Shown: positions 10,591 through 16,231, counted from the first letter of the stretch. The stretch: DNA of 17,266 nucleotides from Clostridia bacterium (GCA_023228225.1 JALOBO010000029.1:1-17266); one strand, 5' to 3'. The notes: generated from the letters alone by a model not told the origin. A program made the numbers and translations.

Positions 10591-10818
10591 ATGAAATTAA
10601 ATAAAGCAGCACAAGAAAGAATAGAGCATTATCGAAAATTGCTAACAGATAATGGTTACACGCCATGTTTTGATATATCAAGCGTAACATTAAATCCAAA
10701 TTTGAAAAACGATGAAAATCGAGAAGCAAAAATAATTGAAGATTTAATTTCATTGCAAGAAGCAATTAAAAATAATGATCCTAGTATAAAATTATATTAT
10801 TCAACAAAAGGAAAATAA
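10591..10818 (+). CDS. Unknown protein (75 aa)
   Basis: ATG at 10591 chosen because it follows the preceding stop by 4 nt; an upstream in-frame ATG (10558) would overlap the homing gene. The product begins MKLNKAAQERIEHYRKLL and is predicted mostly helical and acidic (EAKIIEDLISLQEAIKNND). No domain recognised. Tight spacing suggests cotranscription with the homing gene, and it ends 7 nt before the next tRNA. Confidence 0.65.
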   Translation: MKLNKAAQERIEHYRKLLTDNGYTPCFDISSVTLNPNLKNDENREAKIIEDLISLQEAIKNNDPSIKLYYSTKGK

Positions 10819-10824
10819 ATAAAC

Positions 10825-10898
10825 TGGCCCTTGGCGTAGTTGGTTAACGCAAGTTCCTCATAAGAACAAGATCGGGGGTTCGAATCCCTCAGGGCCAA
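10825..10898 (+). tRNA. tRNA with CAT anticodon (Met/Ile2)
   Basis: Acceptor TGGCCCT/AGGGCCA perfect, D arm GCGTAGTTGGTTAACGC (C11-G24, elongator type), anticodon arm AGTTC-CTCATAA-GAACA (A-A at 27-43), T arm GGGGG-TTCGAAT-CCCTC, A73. Confidence 0.92.
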
Positions 10899-10924
10899 CT
10901 TAACAATTAAAATAAAGTAAAATT

Positions 10925-11236
10925 ATGGATTCAGACCCCATCAAGAATTTCTTAGTAAATTCATCGGAAACAGGAAAGCATATCGTATTTTCGATACGCA
11001 CAGGAAAAAAATATTATGTAGAGCCTATCGGTAATGGCCGTTCAGATTGGGGTGACATTGATGTTGCAACAAAAACTGTAACTGGCGATTATGGACAAAA
11101 ATACACAGGTTCTGTATTAGCAAAAGATTCTGTTATCACTGAAGAAAATGGGTTTAAGAATATTCAATTTGTAGAATCTGGAAGTCCATATCATTTAATT
11201 GATGAGATTGATGCAAAATACCCATCATTAAAATGA
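10925..11236 (+). CDS. Unknown protein (103 aa)
   Basis: ATG at 10925 after an AAATAAAGTAAAATT leader; stop TGA 11234-11236. The product MDSDPIKNFLVNSSETGKH ... is beta-rich with many Gly and Asp (GRSDWGDIDVATKTVTGDYG) and no membrane segment. SIRTGKKYYVEPIGNGRSDWGDI recalls small phage accessory proteins, but no family could be named. The stop codon overlaps the start of the phage-type promoter for the next RNA unit. Confidence 0.75.
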   Translation: MDSDPIKNFLVNSSETGKHIVFSIRTGKKYYVEPIGNGRSDWGDIDVATKTVTGDYGQKYTGSVLAKDSVITEENGFKNIQFVESGSPYHLIDEIDAKYPSLK

Positions 11237-11262
11237 AACTATTAAAAAATTCTGTATATAAA
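11234..11262 (+). promoter_or_regulatory. Phage-type promoter of a small RNA
   Basis: TGAAACTATTAAAAAATTC then TGTATATAA. What follows is not a gene but a long hairpin (11262-11340) and then a second promoter. Confidence 0.65.
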
Positions 11263-11340
11263 ATAAAATTGAAAAATATTGACGTATACTTCGGTATAAG
11301 TACGAGGATTCCAGAGAGTCTAATAATTTTCAATTTTATT
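11262..11340 (+). ncRNA. 79-nt hairpin RNA with its own phage-type promoter
   Basis: AATAAAATTGAAAA (11262-11275) pairs perfectly with TTTTCAATTTTATT (11327-11340); after one A-A mismatch TATT pairs with AATA, and after a bulged T GAC pairs with GTC (11318-11320). The apical part holds TATAC-TTCG-GTATA, a stem capped by the very stable UUCG loop. An in-frame ORF through here begins inside the promoter and is not credible. A T-rich stretch follows. Confidence 0.65.
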
Positions 11341-11349
11341 TTAATATTT

Positions 11350-11378
11350 TTGAAACTAATGAATGTTCTTGTATATAA
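11350..11378 (+). promoter_or_regulatory. Phage-type promoter
   Basis: TTGAAACTAATGAATGTTC then TTGTATATAA, 24 nt before the ATG at 11402. Confidence 0.65.
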
Positions 11379-11401
11379 TATAAAATTAAAATTGACAAAT
11401 T

Positions 11402-11599
11402 ATGAAAATCATTGAACGGTACAAAAACTTGAGATTGAAAATAACAAATTTTAAAGTTCGTTATTTTTATCAGCCTTTTGCTGATATCATTTTGATTTAT
11501 TTAGCAAATGCAAAATCTCAAAGAGAATTTGAAATTGGTTATAACATGGGTTTGGTTCTTGATACGTATTGTTCGTATTTGGGAATCGAATTACAATAA
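11402..11599 (+). CDS. Unknown protein (65 aa)
   Basis: ATG at 11402 behind a phage-type promoter. The product is MKIIERYKNLRLKITNFKVR and on, with a hydrophobic patch FADIILIYLANA that is too short and charged at the edges for a sure membrane helix, and FEIGYNMGLVLDTYCSYLGI near the end. It has no recognisable domain and is followed by the structured RNA region. Confidence 0.65.
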   Translation: MKIIERYKNLRLKITNFKVRYFYQPFADIILIYLANAKSQREFEIGYNMGLVLDTYCSYLGIELQ

Positions 11600-11604
11600 A
11601 ATTC

Positions 11605-11735
11605 GTATTGCAGAATCAGATTAAGTTCTGGAGTGCCAAGATAAAGCCTTCAGTCGAAATTGTTGCTTGAGGATCCTAACCCGATCTGAGACTTTCTAGG
11701 CTGCGCTAATGTACCGGTGGGTGATTTTGCAATAC
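11605..11735 (+). ncRNA. 131-nt structured RNA with 8-bp closing stem
   Basis: GTATTGCA (11605-11612) pairs perfectly with TGCAATAC (11728-11735). Inside, TCAGAT pairs with ATCTGA, and CCTT-C-AG with CT-T-GAGG; AGCCT and AGGCT could add a long-range pair. No protein reading is credible. It does not show RNase P, tmRNA or 6S signatures. Confidence 0.6.
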
Positions 11736-11742
11736 AAAATAT

Positions 11743-11823
11743 AAGAGAAACAGGGTGCTCTTTACCAGAAATCTGGTGATAAAATTGAGCCTTTCCGTTC
11801 TGGATAGATAATCTGTTTCTTTT
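11743..11823 (+). ncRNA. 81-nt structured RNA with 11-bp closing stem
   Basis: AAGAGAAACAG (11743-11753) pairs with CTGTTTCTTTT (11813-11823) with a single G-T. Inside: GCTC...GAGC enclosing ACCAG-AAAT-CTGGT. It starts 8 nt after the preceding element. The 3' T-rich end may help termination. Confidence 0.6.
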
Positions 11824-11885
11824 AACTCTTTAACAAGGTACGGCAAATATCTTGTTAGAAACGTTGAAGTGAACTTTGCCGAGTT
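11824..11885 (+). ncRNA. 62-nt structured RNA
   Basis: AACTC (11824-11828) with GAGTT (11881-11885) and, inside, GGCAAA (11842-11847) with TTTGCC (11875-11880). An alternative hairpin AACAAG/CTTGTT (11832-11837, 11851-11856) competes. It directly abuts the 81-nt element and precedes a tRNA by 13 nt. Confidence 0.45.
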
Positions 11886-11898
11886 CAAACAAACGTTC

Positions 11899-11969
11899 GA
11901 CGCATTAGTCTAGGGGTAAGGGCGCAATCGCTGACGGTTGAAACATAGGTTCGAATCCTATATGCGTTA
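11899..11969 (+). tRNA. tRNA, amino acid uncertain (six-base anticodon loop; GAC or CTG)
   Basis: Acceptor GACGCAT/ATGCGTT, D arm GTCT...GGGC, T arm ATAGG-TTCGAAT-CCTAT and A73 are good. The anticodon arm CAATC-GCTGAC-GGTTG has five pairs (one T-G) but only a six-base loop. Reading after the T gives GAC (Val); reading the centre gives CTG (Gln). A one-base deletion in the loop would explain it. Confidence 0.75.
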
Positions 11970-11974
11970 CAAAT

Positions 11975-12048
11975 AAACGATGCCGAAGTTGTAGGCCTTT
12001 AGAAACAGTTATTGAATTGTGGATTATGTTTGAGTAGTCATCGTTTTT
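11975..12048 (+). ncRNA. tRNA-sized RNA with 8-bp closing stem and U-run
   Basis: AAACGATG (11975-11982) pairs perfectly with CATCGTTT (12039-12046), and T residues continue to 12048, so the stem could also stop transcription. Inside, ACAGTT pairs with AATTGT. TTTGAGT near the 3' side resembles a T loop but lacks a stem. At 74 nt it is the size of a tRNA without being one. Confidence 0.55.
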
Positions 12049-12056
12049 AAAAAATT

Positions 12057-12158
12057 AAATATAGGTCCAAGCTTTAACATTAGTGGACAACTAGACGGGT
12101 GTTATTTTATAACATGTAGTTCTTCGGAACGAGCTTACGCCAGACATCCTATATTTTT
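12057..12158 (+). ncRNA. 102-nt structured RNA with 9-bp closing stem and UUCG hairpin
   Basis: AAATATAGG (12057-12065) pairs perfectly with CCTATATTT (12148-12156). Three internal hairpins: GTCCA/TGGAC, TGTTAT-TTT-ATAACA, and GTTC-TTCG-GAAC with the stable UUCG loop. A multi-branched fold of this quality is unlikely by chance in such AT-rich DNA. It lies between the previous element and a CAT-anticodon tRNA. Confidence 0.7.
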
Positions 12159-12167
12159 AAGATACAT

Positions 12168-12239
12168 TGCGGGATAGAGCAGGGGTAGCTCGCCAGCCTC
12201 ATAAGCTGGAGGCCGCAGGTTCGAATCCTGCTCCCGCAA
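12168..12239 (+). tRNA. tRNA with CAT anticodon, initiator-type D arm
   Basis: Acceptor TGCGGGA/TCCCGCA fully paired, D arm GAGCAGGGGTAGCTC with A11-T24 as in initiators, anticodon arm CCAGC-CTCATAA-GCTGG, T arm GCAGG-TTCGAAT-CCTGC, A73. Paired 1-72 and no GGG/CCC run speak against full initiator function. Confidence 0.92.
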
Positions 12240-12247
12240 CAAAAAAG

Positions 12248-12261
12248 TTGCACGCGTGCAA
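12248..12261 (+). repeat. Perfect 14-nt palindrome
   Basis: TTGCACGCGTGCAA, flanked by a run of A upstream. It is GC-rich in an AT-rich region and could be a hairpin or a dimeric protein site. Confidence 0.55.
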
Positions 12262-12262
12262 T

Positions 12263-12324
12263 AATTACATTAGAAGATTTGAACATTATTTATAACAGTT
12301 CAACTTAAAGAAGTTAATGTAATT
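12263..12324 (+). ncRNA. 62-nt three-way-junction RNA
   Basis: Closing stem AATTACATTA (12263-12272) with TAATGTAATT (12315-12324), 10 bp perfect. Branch 1 TTGAAC (12279-12284) with GTTCAA (12298-12303). Branch 2 ACTT-AAAG-AAGT (12303-12314), directly abutting. No hammerhead core (CTGATGA / GAAA) is present. Confidence 0.6.
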
Positions 12325-12335
12325 TGAAAATACAT

Positions 12336-12409
12336 TGCGAGATGTTAGCAGTTGGAAGCTAGCTGGGCTCATAACCCAGAGGTCGACGGTTCGAGTCCGT
12401 CTCTCGCTA
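12336..12409 (+). tRNA. Initiator tRNA-fMet (CAT)
   Basis: Position 1-72 is an unpaired T-T (TGCGAGA/TCTCGCT), D stem TAGC/GCTA has A11-T24, and the anticodon stem CTGGG/CCCAG has three consecutive G-C pairs next to the loop. These are the three hallmarks of bacterial initiator tRNA. T arm GACGG-TTCGAGT-CCGTC, A73. Confidence 0.88.
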
Positions 12410-12416
12410 CAAGATA

Positions 12417-12445
12417 TTGAAACTATTTAATGTTTCTGTATATAA
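12417..12445 (+). promoter_or_regulatory. Phage-type promoter
   Basis: TTGAAACTATTTAATGTTTC then TGTATATAA, 34 nt before the ATG at 12479. It probably drives the operon of the unknown zinc protein, NfeD and flotillin. Confidence 0.7.
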
Positions 12446-12478
12446 AATAAAATTGATAATACAAGTTAATTGATTGAT

Positions 12479-12964
12479 ATGATCTTTAAAGAAATAAATC
12501 CAACGTCACAACACCTTATTCGGGTGTATTCGATTAGCGAAAATATCTCAACTAAAATTTCAAAATTATTCAGGAAAGAAAACTCAGATTCTTGTACCTG
12601 CACAAAAATCCTTCCAAATAAACGCGATTATTATTACGGTAAAACCGGCTGGTATCGTGTACCCAATTCGCATGACATGATATATAAATGTCCGTATTGC
12701 AATAAACAATACATTTTAATATCTGAAGAACAAACGTACGGAACAAATTCGTACGAATCATCTTTAATTAGTATTCGCGAAATTTCTGTTCAAGAAATTG
12801 GTTTGAAAATTAAAAATGCTCACAATAGTTATTTATCGCATTGTCGTGATTATGACCCAAATCGTTATTTTGAATTAACAGGCAGTAATCAACGATATAC
12901 AGAAGAAGAGGAAACTGAACACATAAATCGAGTAACACAAACAATTATTAATATGAATTTATAA
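12479..12964 (+). CDS. Unknown protein with zinc-ribbon-like Cys pairs (161 aa)
   Basis: The ATG at 12479 is preferred over a TTG 9 nt upstream. It has CTC near residue 40 and CPYC (YKCPYCNKQY) near 72, the usual spacing for a zinc ribbon with about 30 residues between knuckles. The C-terminal half is charged and helical (RYTEEEETEHINRVTQTI). No enzyme motif recognised. It is the first gene of an apparent operon: one base separates its stop from the ATG of the NfeD-like gene, so translational coupling is likely. A role with that membrane pair is possible but not shown. Confidence 0.75.
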   Translation: MIFKEINPTSQHLIRVYSISENISTKISKLFRKENSDSCTCTKILPNKRDYYYGKTGWYRVPNSHDMIYKCPYCNKQYILISEEQTYGTNSYESSLISIREISVQEIGLKIKNAHNSYLSHCRDYDPNRYFELTGSNQRYTEEEETEHINRVTQTIINMNL

Positions 12965-12965
12965 T

Positions 12966-13514
12966 ATGAATTTTACAAATTATCTTTCAACATGTTCCGG
13001 GTTTGAATATACATTAATTTTTATTGCTATATTCTCCGGTATTATTTTCTTGGCAATGTTTGTTGCAAATTTATTTGGAATCAATAGTGACCACGATACT
13101 GATGGTGATTCATTAGATCATAATTTTACTTGGTTTACATATACAAACCTTGTTAAGTTATTACTTGTCACATCGTTATCAACATTGCAATTTCATAATA
13201 TAGGATTCTCACAAGGAATCTCATTATTATTAGGAACAATCTGTGGCGTACTAACAATTGTTGTATTGGTTTTAACAATGTATGGAATGCGAAAATTTCG
13301 ACAAGATGGCACACCTGATATAAATACACTTATCGGTAGAGTGGGTACTGTGTATTTAAAAATACCAGAGAATAGCAAAGGAAAAATAAAAATTGATTTT
13401 GGCGGTTCTGTAAAAATTCTTGATGCAATATCAAATTGTGGTACAATTGAAACCGGACGGTCAGTAACAGTTTATGAAATCAATGATGGCAACATTATTG
13501 TAACTTATCAGTAA
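12966..13514 (+). CDS. NfeD-like membrane protein
   Basis: 182 residues. Three membrane helices at about 13-39 (FEYTLIFIAIFSGIIFLAMF), 61-80 (NLVKLLLVTSLSTLQF) and 84-108 (GISLLLGTICGVLTIVVLVL). The loop after helix 1 is acidic (DHDTDGDSLDH). The C-terminus from about 122 is an NfeD-type OB fold: IGRVGTVYLKIP, then GSVKILDAISN, GRSVTVYEINDGNIIV. In cells, short NfeD proteins (such as YuaF of Bacillus) are encoded next to a flotillin and modulate the membrane microdomains it builds; the N-terminal protease domain of long NfeD is absent. The next gene here is indeed a flotillin, 49 nt downstream. Confidence 0.82.
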   Translation: MNFTNYLSTCSGFEYTLIFIAIFSGIIFLAMFVANLFGINSDHDTDGDSLDHNFTWFTYTNLVKLLLVTSLSTLQFHNIGFSQGISLLLGTICGVLTIVVLVLTMYGMRKFRQDGTPDINTLIGRVGTVYLKIPENSKGKIKIDFGGSVKILDAISNCGTIETGRSVTVYEINDGNIIVTYQ

Positions 13515-13563
13515 TTTCTAATCTTAAATATATCTTTAATTTCTAACTTAATCTTAATTACTT

Positions 13564-15147
13564 ATGGTGTACACTTTAATTCTAGTTTGCGTCGCCGCAT
13601 TGTCGGTATTCGCATTAATCGCAGCAATGGTAAAACGTTATCAACGCTGTCCGTCAGATAAACTTTTGGTTGTTTATGGGAAGACGGGAAAATCTGCATC
13701 GGGCGAAACAACAACTGCTCATGTTACACACGGTGGCGGTCAATTTATATGGCCCGTTATTCAGGACTTTGCGTTTCTTGATTTGAAACCTATTGCTCTT
13801 GATGTAAATTTAAAAAATGCGTTATCAAAACAAAACATTCGTATTGATGTGCCTTCAACATTTACTGTTGCTATTTCTGCTGAAGACGGTGTTCGACAAA
13901 ATGCAGCTGAACGATTACTTGGACTTGACCGTGCAACAATTGCATCACTTGCTCAAGATATCATCTTTGGTCAAATGCGTCTTGTTATTGCAACAATGGA
14001 CATTGAGGAAATCAATTCAGACCGTGATAAATTTTTAACAGCAATTCAAACAAATCTTGAGGATGAGTTACAAAAAATTGGTTTGAAACTTATCAACGTT
14101 AACGTAACTGACATCAATGATGAATCGGGATATCTTAATGCTCTTGGTAAAGAAGCTGCTGCTCGTGTTATAAATGAAGCTGCTGTATCTGTTGCAAATA
14201 AACAACGTGAAGGAGCAATCGGTGTTGCAACTGCAGAAAAACAAAAACGTACTGAAGTTGCTGCTCTTGAAGCAGATACAGAAATCGGTGAAGCAAATGC
14301 TGACCAGGTTCGACGTAAATCAATTGCTGCTGCAACCGCTGCTGCTGAAGTAGGTGAAGCTGAAGCTGCACAATCGAAACGTGTACAAACTGCTGCTGCA
14401 AATGCAAAAGCAATTGAAGGAGAAAATACTGCAGCCATTGCAATTGCTAAAACATCTGCTGATAGACAAGTTGCTGAAGCTGAAGCAAACAAAAAGGCAA
14501 TAACTGCTCAAAAGGTATCAACTGCTGAAGCTCTTAAAGATTCTTACGAAGCAGAACGTCTTGCTGAGGTAAAACGTGCAGAAAAAGATAAAGCAACACA
14601 ATATGCAAATACTGTTGTTCCTGCTGAAATTGCAAAACAAAAACAAATCGTTGAAGCTGAAGCAACTGCTGATGCAACTCGTAAAATTGCTCAAGGTGAG
14701 GCTGATGCTGTATTCCTTAAAATGGAAGCTGAAGCGAAAGGACACCAAGAAATCTTAACAAAACAAGCGGAAGGTTTTGCTAAAATCGTTGCGGCTGCAG
14801 GTTCTGCTGAAAAGGCTGCACAATTGATGATTGCTGATAAATTACCTGAAATCATGAGAATTCAAGTGGACGCAATCAAAAATATCAAATTTGATAAAAT
14901 CACTGTATGGGATTCTGGCAACGGCGGTTCTAACGGCGATTCTAACTCTACTGCAGGTTTCATGAAAAATCTGTTTGCAATGTTACCTCCTATGAAGGAC
15001 GTATTCAATCAAGTAGGCGCTGAACTACCTGGTTTCATGCAAGGAGCAGGTGAAAAGGCAACAAACGAATCAGTTGCCGCTCATAAAGTGACAAAGGCAA
15101 TTACTGATAATGCTAAAAAATCGGATAAAACTGATTTATCTGCATAA
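13564..15147 (+). CDS. Flotillin-like SPFH/band 7 protein
   Basis: 527 residues. An N-terminal hydrophobic anchor at 3-22 (YTLILVCVAALSVFALIAAM) precedes KRYQRCPSDKLLVVYGKTG. The SPFH domain follows at about 25-210, with GGGQFIWPVIQ, PSTFTVAISAEDG and LINVNVTDINDESGYLNALG, matching flotillins of the YuaG/FloT type. Residues about 210-440 are a very long Ala/Glu-rich coiled coil (repeats such as AEANKKAI, AEATADATRKIAQGEAD) with AEKAAQLMIADKLPEIMRIQ at its end, typical of flotillin oligomerisation. The tail has Gly/Ser and GFMQGAG. It would form membrane scaffolds at the host inner membrane. Codon use is enriched in GCT and GAA compared with neighbours, reflecting the composition. Terminator follows at 15167. 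Confidence 0.9.
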   Translation: MVYTLILVCVAALSVFALIAAMVKRYQRCPSDKLLVVYGKTGKSASGETTTAHVTHGGGQFIWPVIQDFAFLDLKPIALDVNLKNALSKQNIRIDVPSTFTVAISAEDGVRQNAAERLLGLDRATIASLAQDIIFGQMRLVIATMDIEEINSDRDKFLTAIQTNLEDELQKIGLKLINVNVTDINDESGYLNALGKEAAARVINEAAVSVANKQREGAIGVATAEKQKRTEVAALEADTEIGEANADQVRRKSIAAATAAAEVGEAEAAQSKRVQTAAANAKAIEGENTAAIAIAKTSADRQVAEAEANKKAITAQKVSTAEALKDSYEAERLAEVKRAEKDKATQYANTVVPAEIAKQKQIVEAEATADATRKIAQGEADAVFLKMEAEAKGHQEILTKQAEGFAKIVAAAGSAEKAAQLMIADKLPEIMRIQVDAIKNIKFDKITVWDSGNGGSNGDSNSTAGFMKNLFAMLPPMKDVFNQVGAELPGFMQGAGEKATNESVAAHKVTKAITDNAKKSDKTDLSA

Positions 15148-15166
15148 TTGTAATAAATTAATAATC

Positions 15167-15200
15167 AAAACACTGGAATCGAAAGGTTCCAGTGTTTTTT
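15167..15200 (+). terminator. Rho-independent terminator after flotillin
   Basis: AAAACACTGGAA (15167-15178) pairs with TTCCAGTGTTTT, with a run of T to 15200. Perfect 12-bp stem. Confidence 0.9.
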
Positions 15201-15227
15201 AGTTTATAATACATTGAATCGAAAATG

Positions 15228-15256
15228 CCGTAGAATTAATTCTAAAGATAATACGG
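15228..15256 (+). other. Small hairpin upstream of the 2H phosphoesterase gene
   Basis: CCGTA (15228-15232) pairs with TACGG (15252-15256); the loop contains the palindrome AGAATTAATTCT. It could be in the 5' leader of the next gene. No clear promoter was found in 15201-15309. Confidence 0.35.
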
Positions 15257-15309
15257 AAACTCAATAAACTTTATTGTAGTTGTTATTATCATTTATAAAA
15301 GTTCATTTA

Positions 15310-15792
15310 ATGCAACATTATGAACTTAAACTATTTGTATGTTATGTATATAACAATAAATTAAATCAGATGGGAATATCATATCACGCATTCGTTATTG
15401 ACGAAAAAGACAGAGCAAATAAACTTTGTAAACTTGTTGTTGACAATTGGGAACAAACACAAGCTTGGGAAACAATTGCGCATCACGTAACTGTTGGAAT
15501 GGGTCCTACACCAAATAACTTATTGCCTGACCTTGGCAAGCAATTCGACATTACATTAACACATATAGGTTTGATAAACGGTAGAGTTCTTGCTGTAAAA
15601 GTTATTGTAAAAGGATTTGACCAATTTGCAAGTTCAATTGCATTTCCACATATAACGTTAGCAATAAATAGAGCAGACGGAGCAAAACCGTATGATTCAA
15701 ATAAAATAACTGATTGGACTCAGTTAAAAGAAAAGATTCTTGTAAAAGGAACTTTATGTAATTTAGACAATAATAGTAAAATTGTAAAATAA
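15310..15792 (+). CDS. 2H phosphoesterase (LigT / tRNA-ligase CPDase-like)
   Basis: 160 residues from ATG 15310; a TTG start 30 nt earlier is less likely. Two HxT motifs define the 2H superfamily: H59-V-T61 in AHHVTVGMG and H114-I-T116 in FPHITLAIN. The segment after the second motif, GAKPYDSNKITDW, recalls the phosphodiesterase domain of fungal and plant tRNA ligases, which opens 2',3'-cyclic phosphates during tRNA splicing. Phage 2H proteins also include Acb1, which destroys cyclic nucleotide signals of CBASS defence, so either RNA end healing or anti-defence is possible. Order of elements and size (about 160 aa) fit the superfamily. It stands alone, before a host-type promoter at 15805. 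Confidence 0.72.
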   Translation: MQHYELKLFVCYVYNNKLNQMGISYHAFVIDEKDRANKLCKLVVDNWEQTQAWETIAHHVTVGMGPTPNNLLPDLGKQFDITLTHIGLINGRVLAVKVIVKGFDQFASSIAFPHITLAINRADGAKPYDSNKITDWTQLKEKILVKGTLCNLDNNSKIVK

Positions 15793-15804
15793 ATAATAAA
15801 ACTA

Positions 15805-15835
15805 TTGCTATTGCATAAAAAATAGTTTATATTTG
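15805..15835 (+). promoter_or_regulatory. Host-type promoter
   Basis: TTGCTATTGCATAAAAAATA then GTTTATATTTG. Nearly the same as the copies at 1051 and 2185. It drives the leader ORF and gene at 15920. Confidence 0.72.
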
Positions 15836-15868
15836 TTTCAATTAATATAACTTAAAATAATCATATAA

Positions 15869-15895
15869 ATGAAAGGCAAGGGTATCGTTTTCTAA
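15869..15895 (+). CDS. Possible leader peptide (8 aa)
   Basis: ATG AAA GGC AAG GGT ATC GTT TTC TAA encodes MKGKGIVF. It is the first ATG after the promoter at 15805. Its stop codon lies inside the 5' arm of the hairpin that ends at the next start codon, the arrangement expected of a translated leader controlling the downstream gene. Confidence 0.4.
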   Translation: MKGKGIVF

Positions 15896-15919
15896 GTAAA
15901 TTAAAATAACTTAGAAAAC
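15887..15919 (+). promoter_or_regulatory. Translation-control hairpin abutting a start codon
   Basis: GTTTTCTAAGT (15887-15897) pairs perfectly, 11 bp, with ACTTAGAAAAC (15909-15919), with an 11-nt AT-only loop. The ATG of the next gene follows immediately at 15920. No T-run follows, so it is not a terminator. Confidence 0.6.
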
Positions 15920-16183
15920 ATGAGCAGATCTTACAAAAAAACTCCAATATGCGGTCATGGCGGAGGAAGCGAAAAAAAGGACAAACGAATTAATAATCGA
16001 ATGTTCAGAAAACAGTCTAAAGTTTCAATTCTTATTGACGACTTTGATTTAATGTTGTTACCAATAAATATGAATGAAGTTCGAAATTTATGGTGCATGC
16101 GCAAAGATGGCAAATCTTGGTTCGGATATATGAAATATGAGGATGAAGATATATCTTGGTACAAAAAATTAATGCGTAAATAG
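15920..16183 (+). CDS. Unknown phage protein (87 aa)
   Basis: The start MSRSYKKTPICGHGGGSEKK is typical of a small protein family seen in many large phages and plasmids, always of unknown function. Basic N-terminal half (KDKRINNRMFRKQSK), more acidic C-terminus (YEDEDISWYKKLMRK). No membrane segment. Could bind nucleic acid, judged only from charge. Its ATG sits right after an 11-bp hairpin and an 8-codon leader ORF, so its translation is probably regulated. Ends in TAG. Confidence 0.75.
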   Translation: MSRSYKKTPICGHGGGSEKKDKRINNRMFRKQSKVSILIDDFDLMLLPINMNEVRNLWCMRKDGKSWFGYMKYEDEDISWYKKLMRK

Positions 16184-16210
16184 CAAACTAATTTAAAGTT
16201 CTGTATATAA
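16183..16210 (+). promoter_or_regulatory. Phage-type promoter
   Basis: GCAAACTAATTTAAAGTTC then TGTATATAA, 21 nt before the ATG at 16232. The first base is the last base of the preceding stop codon; TTGAAA is replaced by GCAAA here. Confidence 0.6.
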
Positions 16211-16231
16211 CAATAAATTAAAATTGACAAT

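Noticed and set aside
11233..11415. 60-codon ORF on the + strand
   Set aside because: Its first codons are the phage-type promoter itself and it runs through the long hairpin RNA; composition is not protein-like.
11605..12158. tmRNA, RNase P RNA or 6S RNA
   Set aside because: No tag ORF, no conserved RNase P core and no 6S-like open complex fold could be seen.
12263..12324. Hammerhead ribozyme (three-way junction)
   Set aside because: The junction lacks CTGATGA and GAAA core sequences.
2809..12409. Stop-codon suppressor tRNA and alternative genetic code
   Set aside because: No CTA, TTA or TCA anticodon was found in a tRNA, and TAA, TAG and TGA all end genes normally.
14046..14511. Minus-strand ORFs of 63-148 codons
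   Set aside because: Shadows of the Ala/Glu-rich coiled coil of the flotillin gene.
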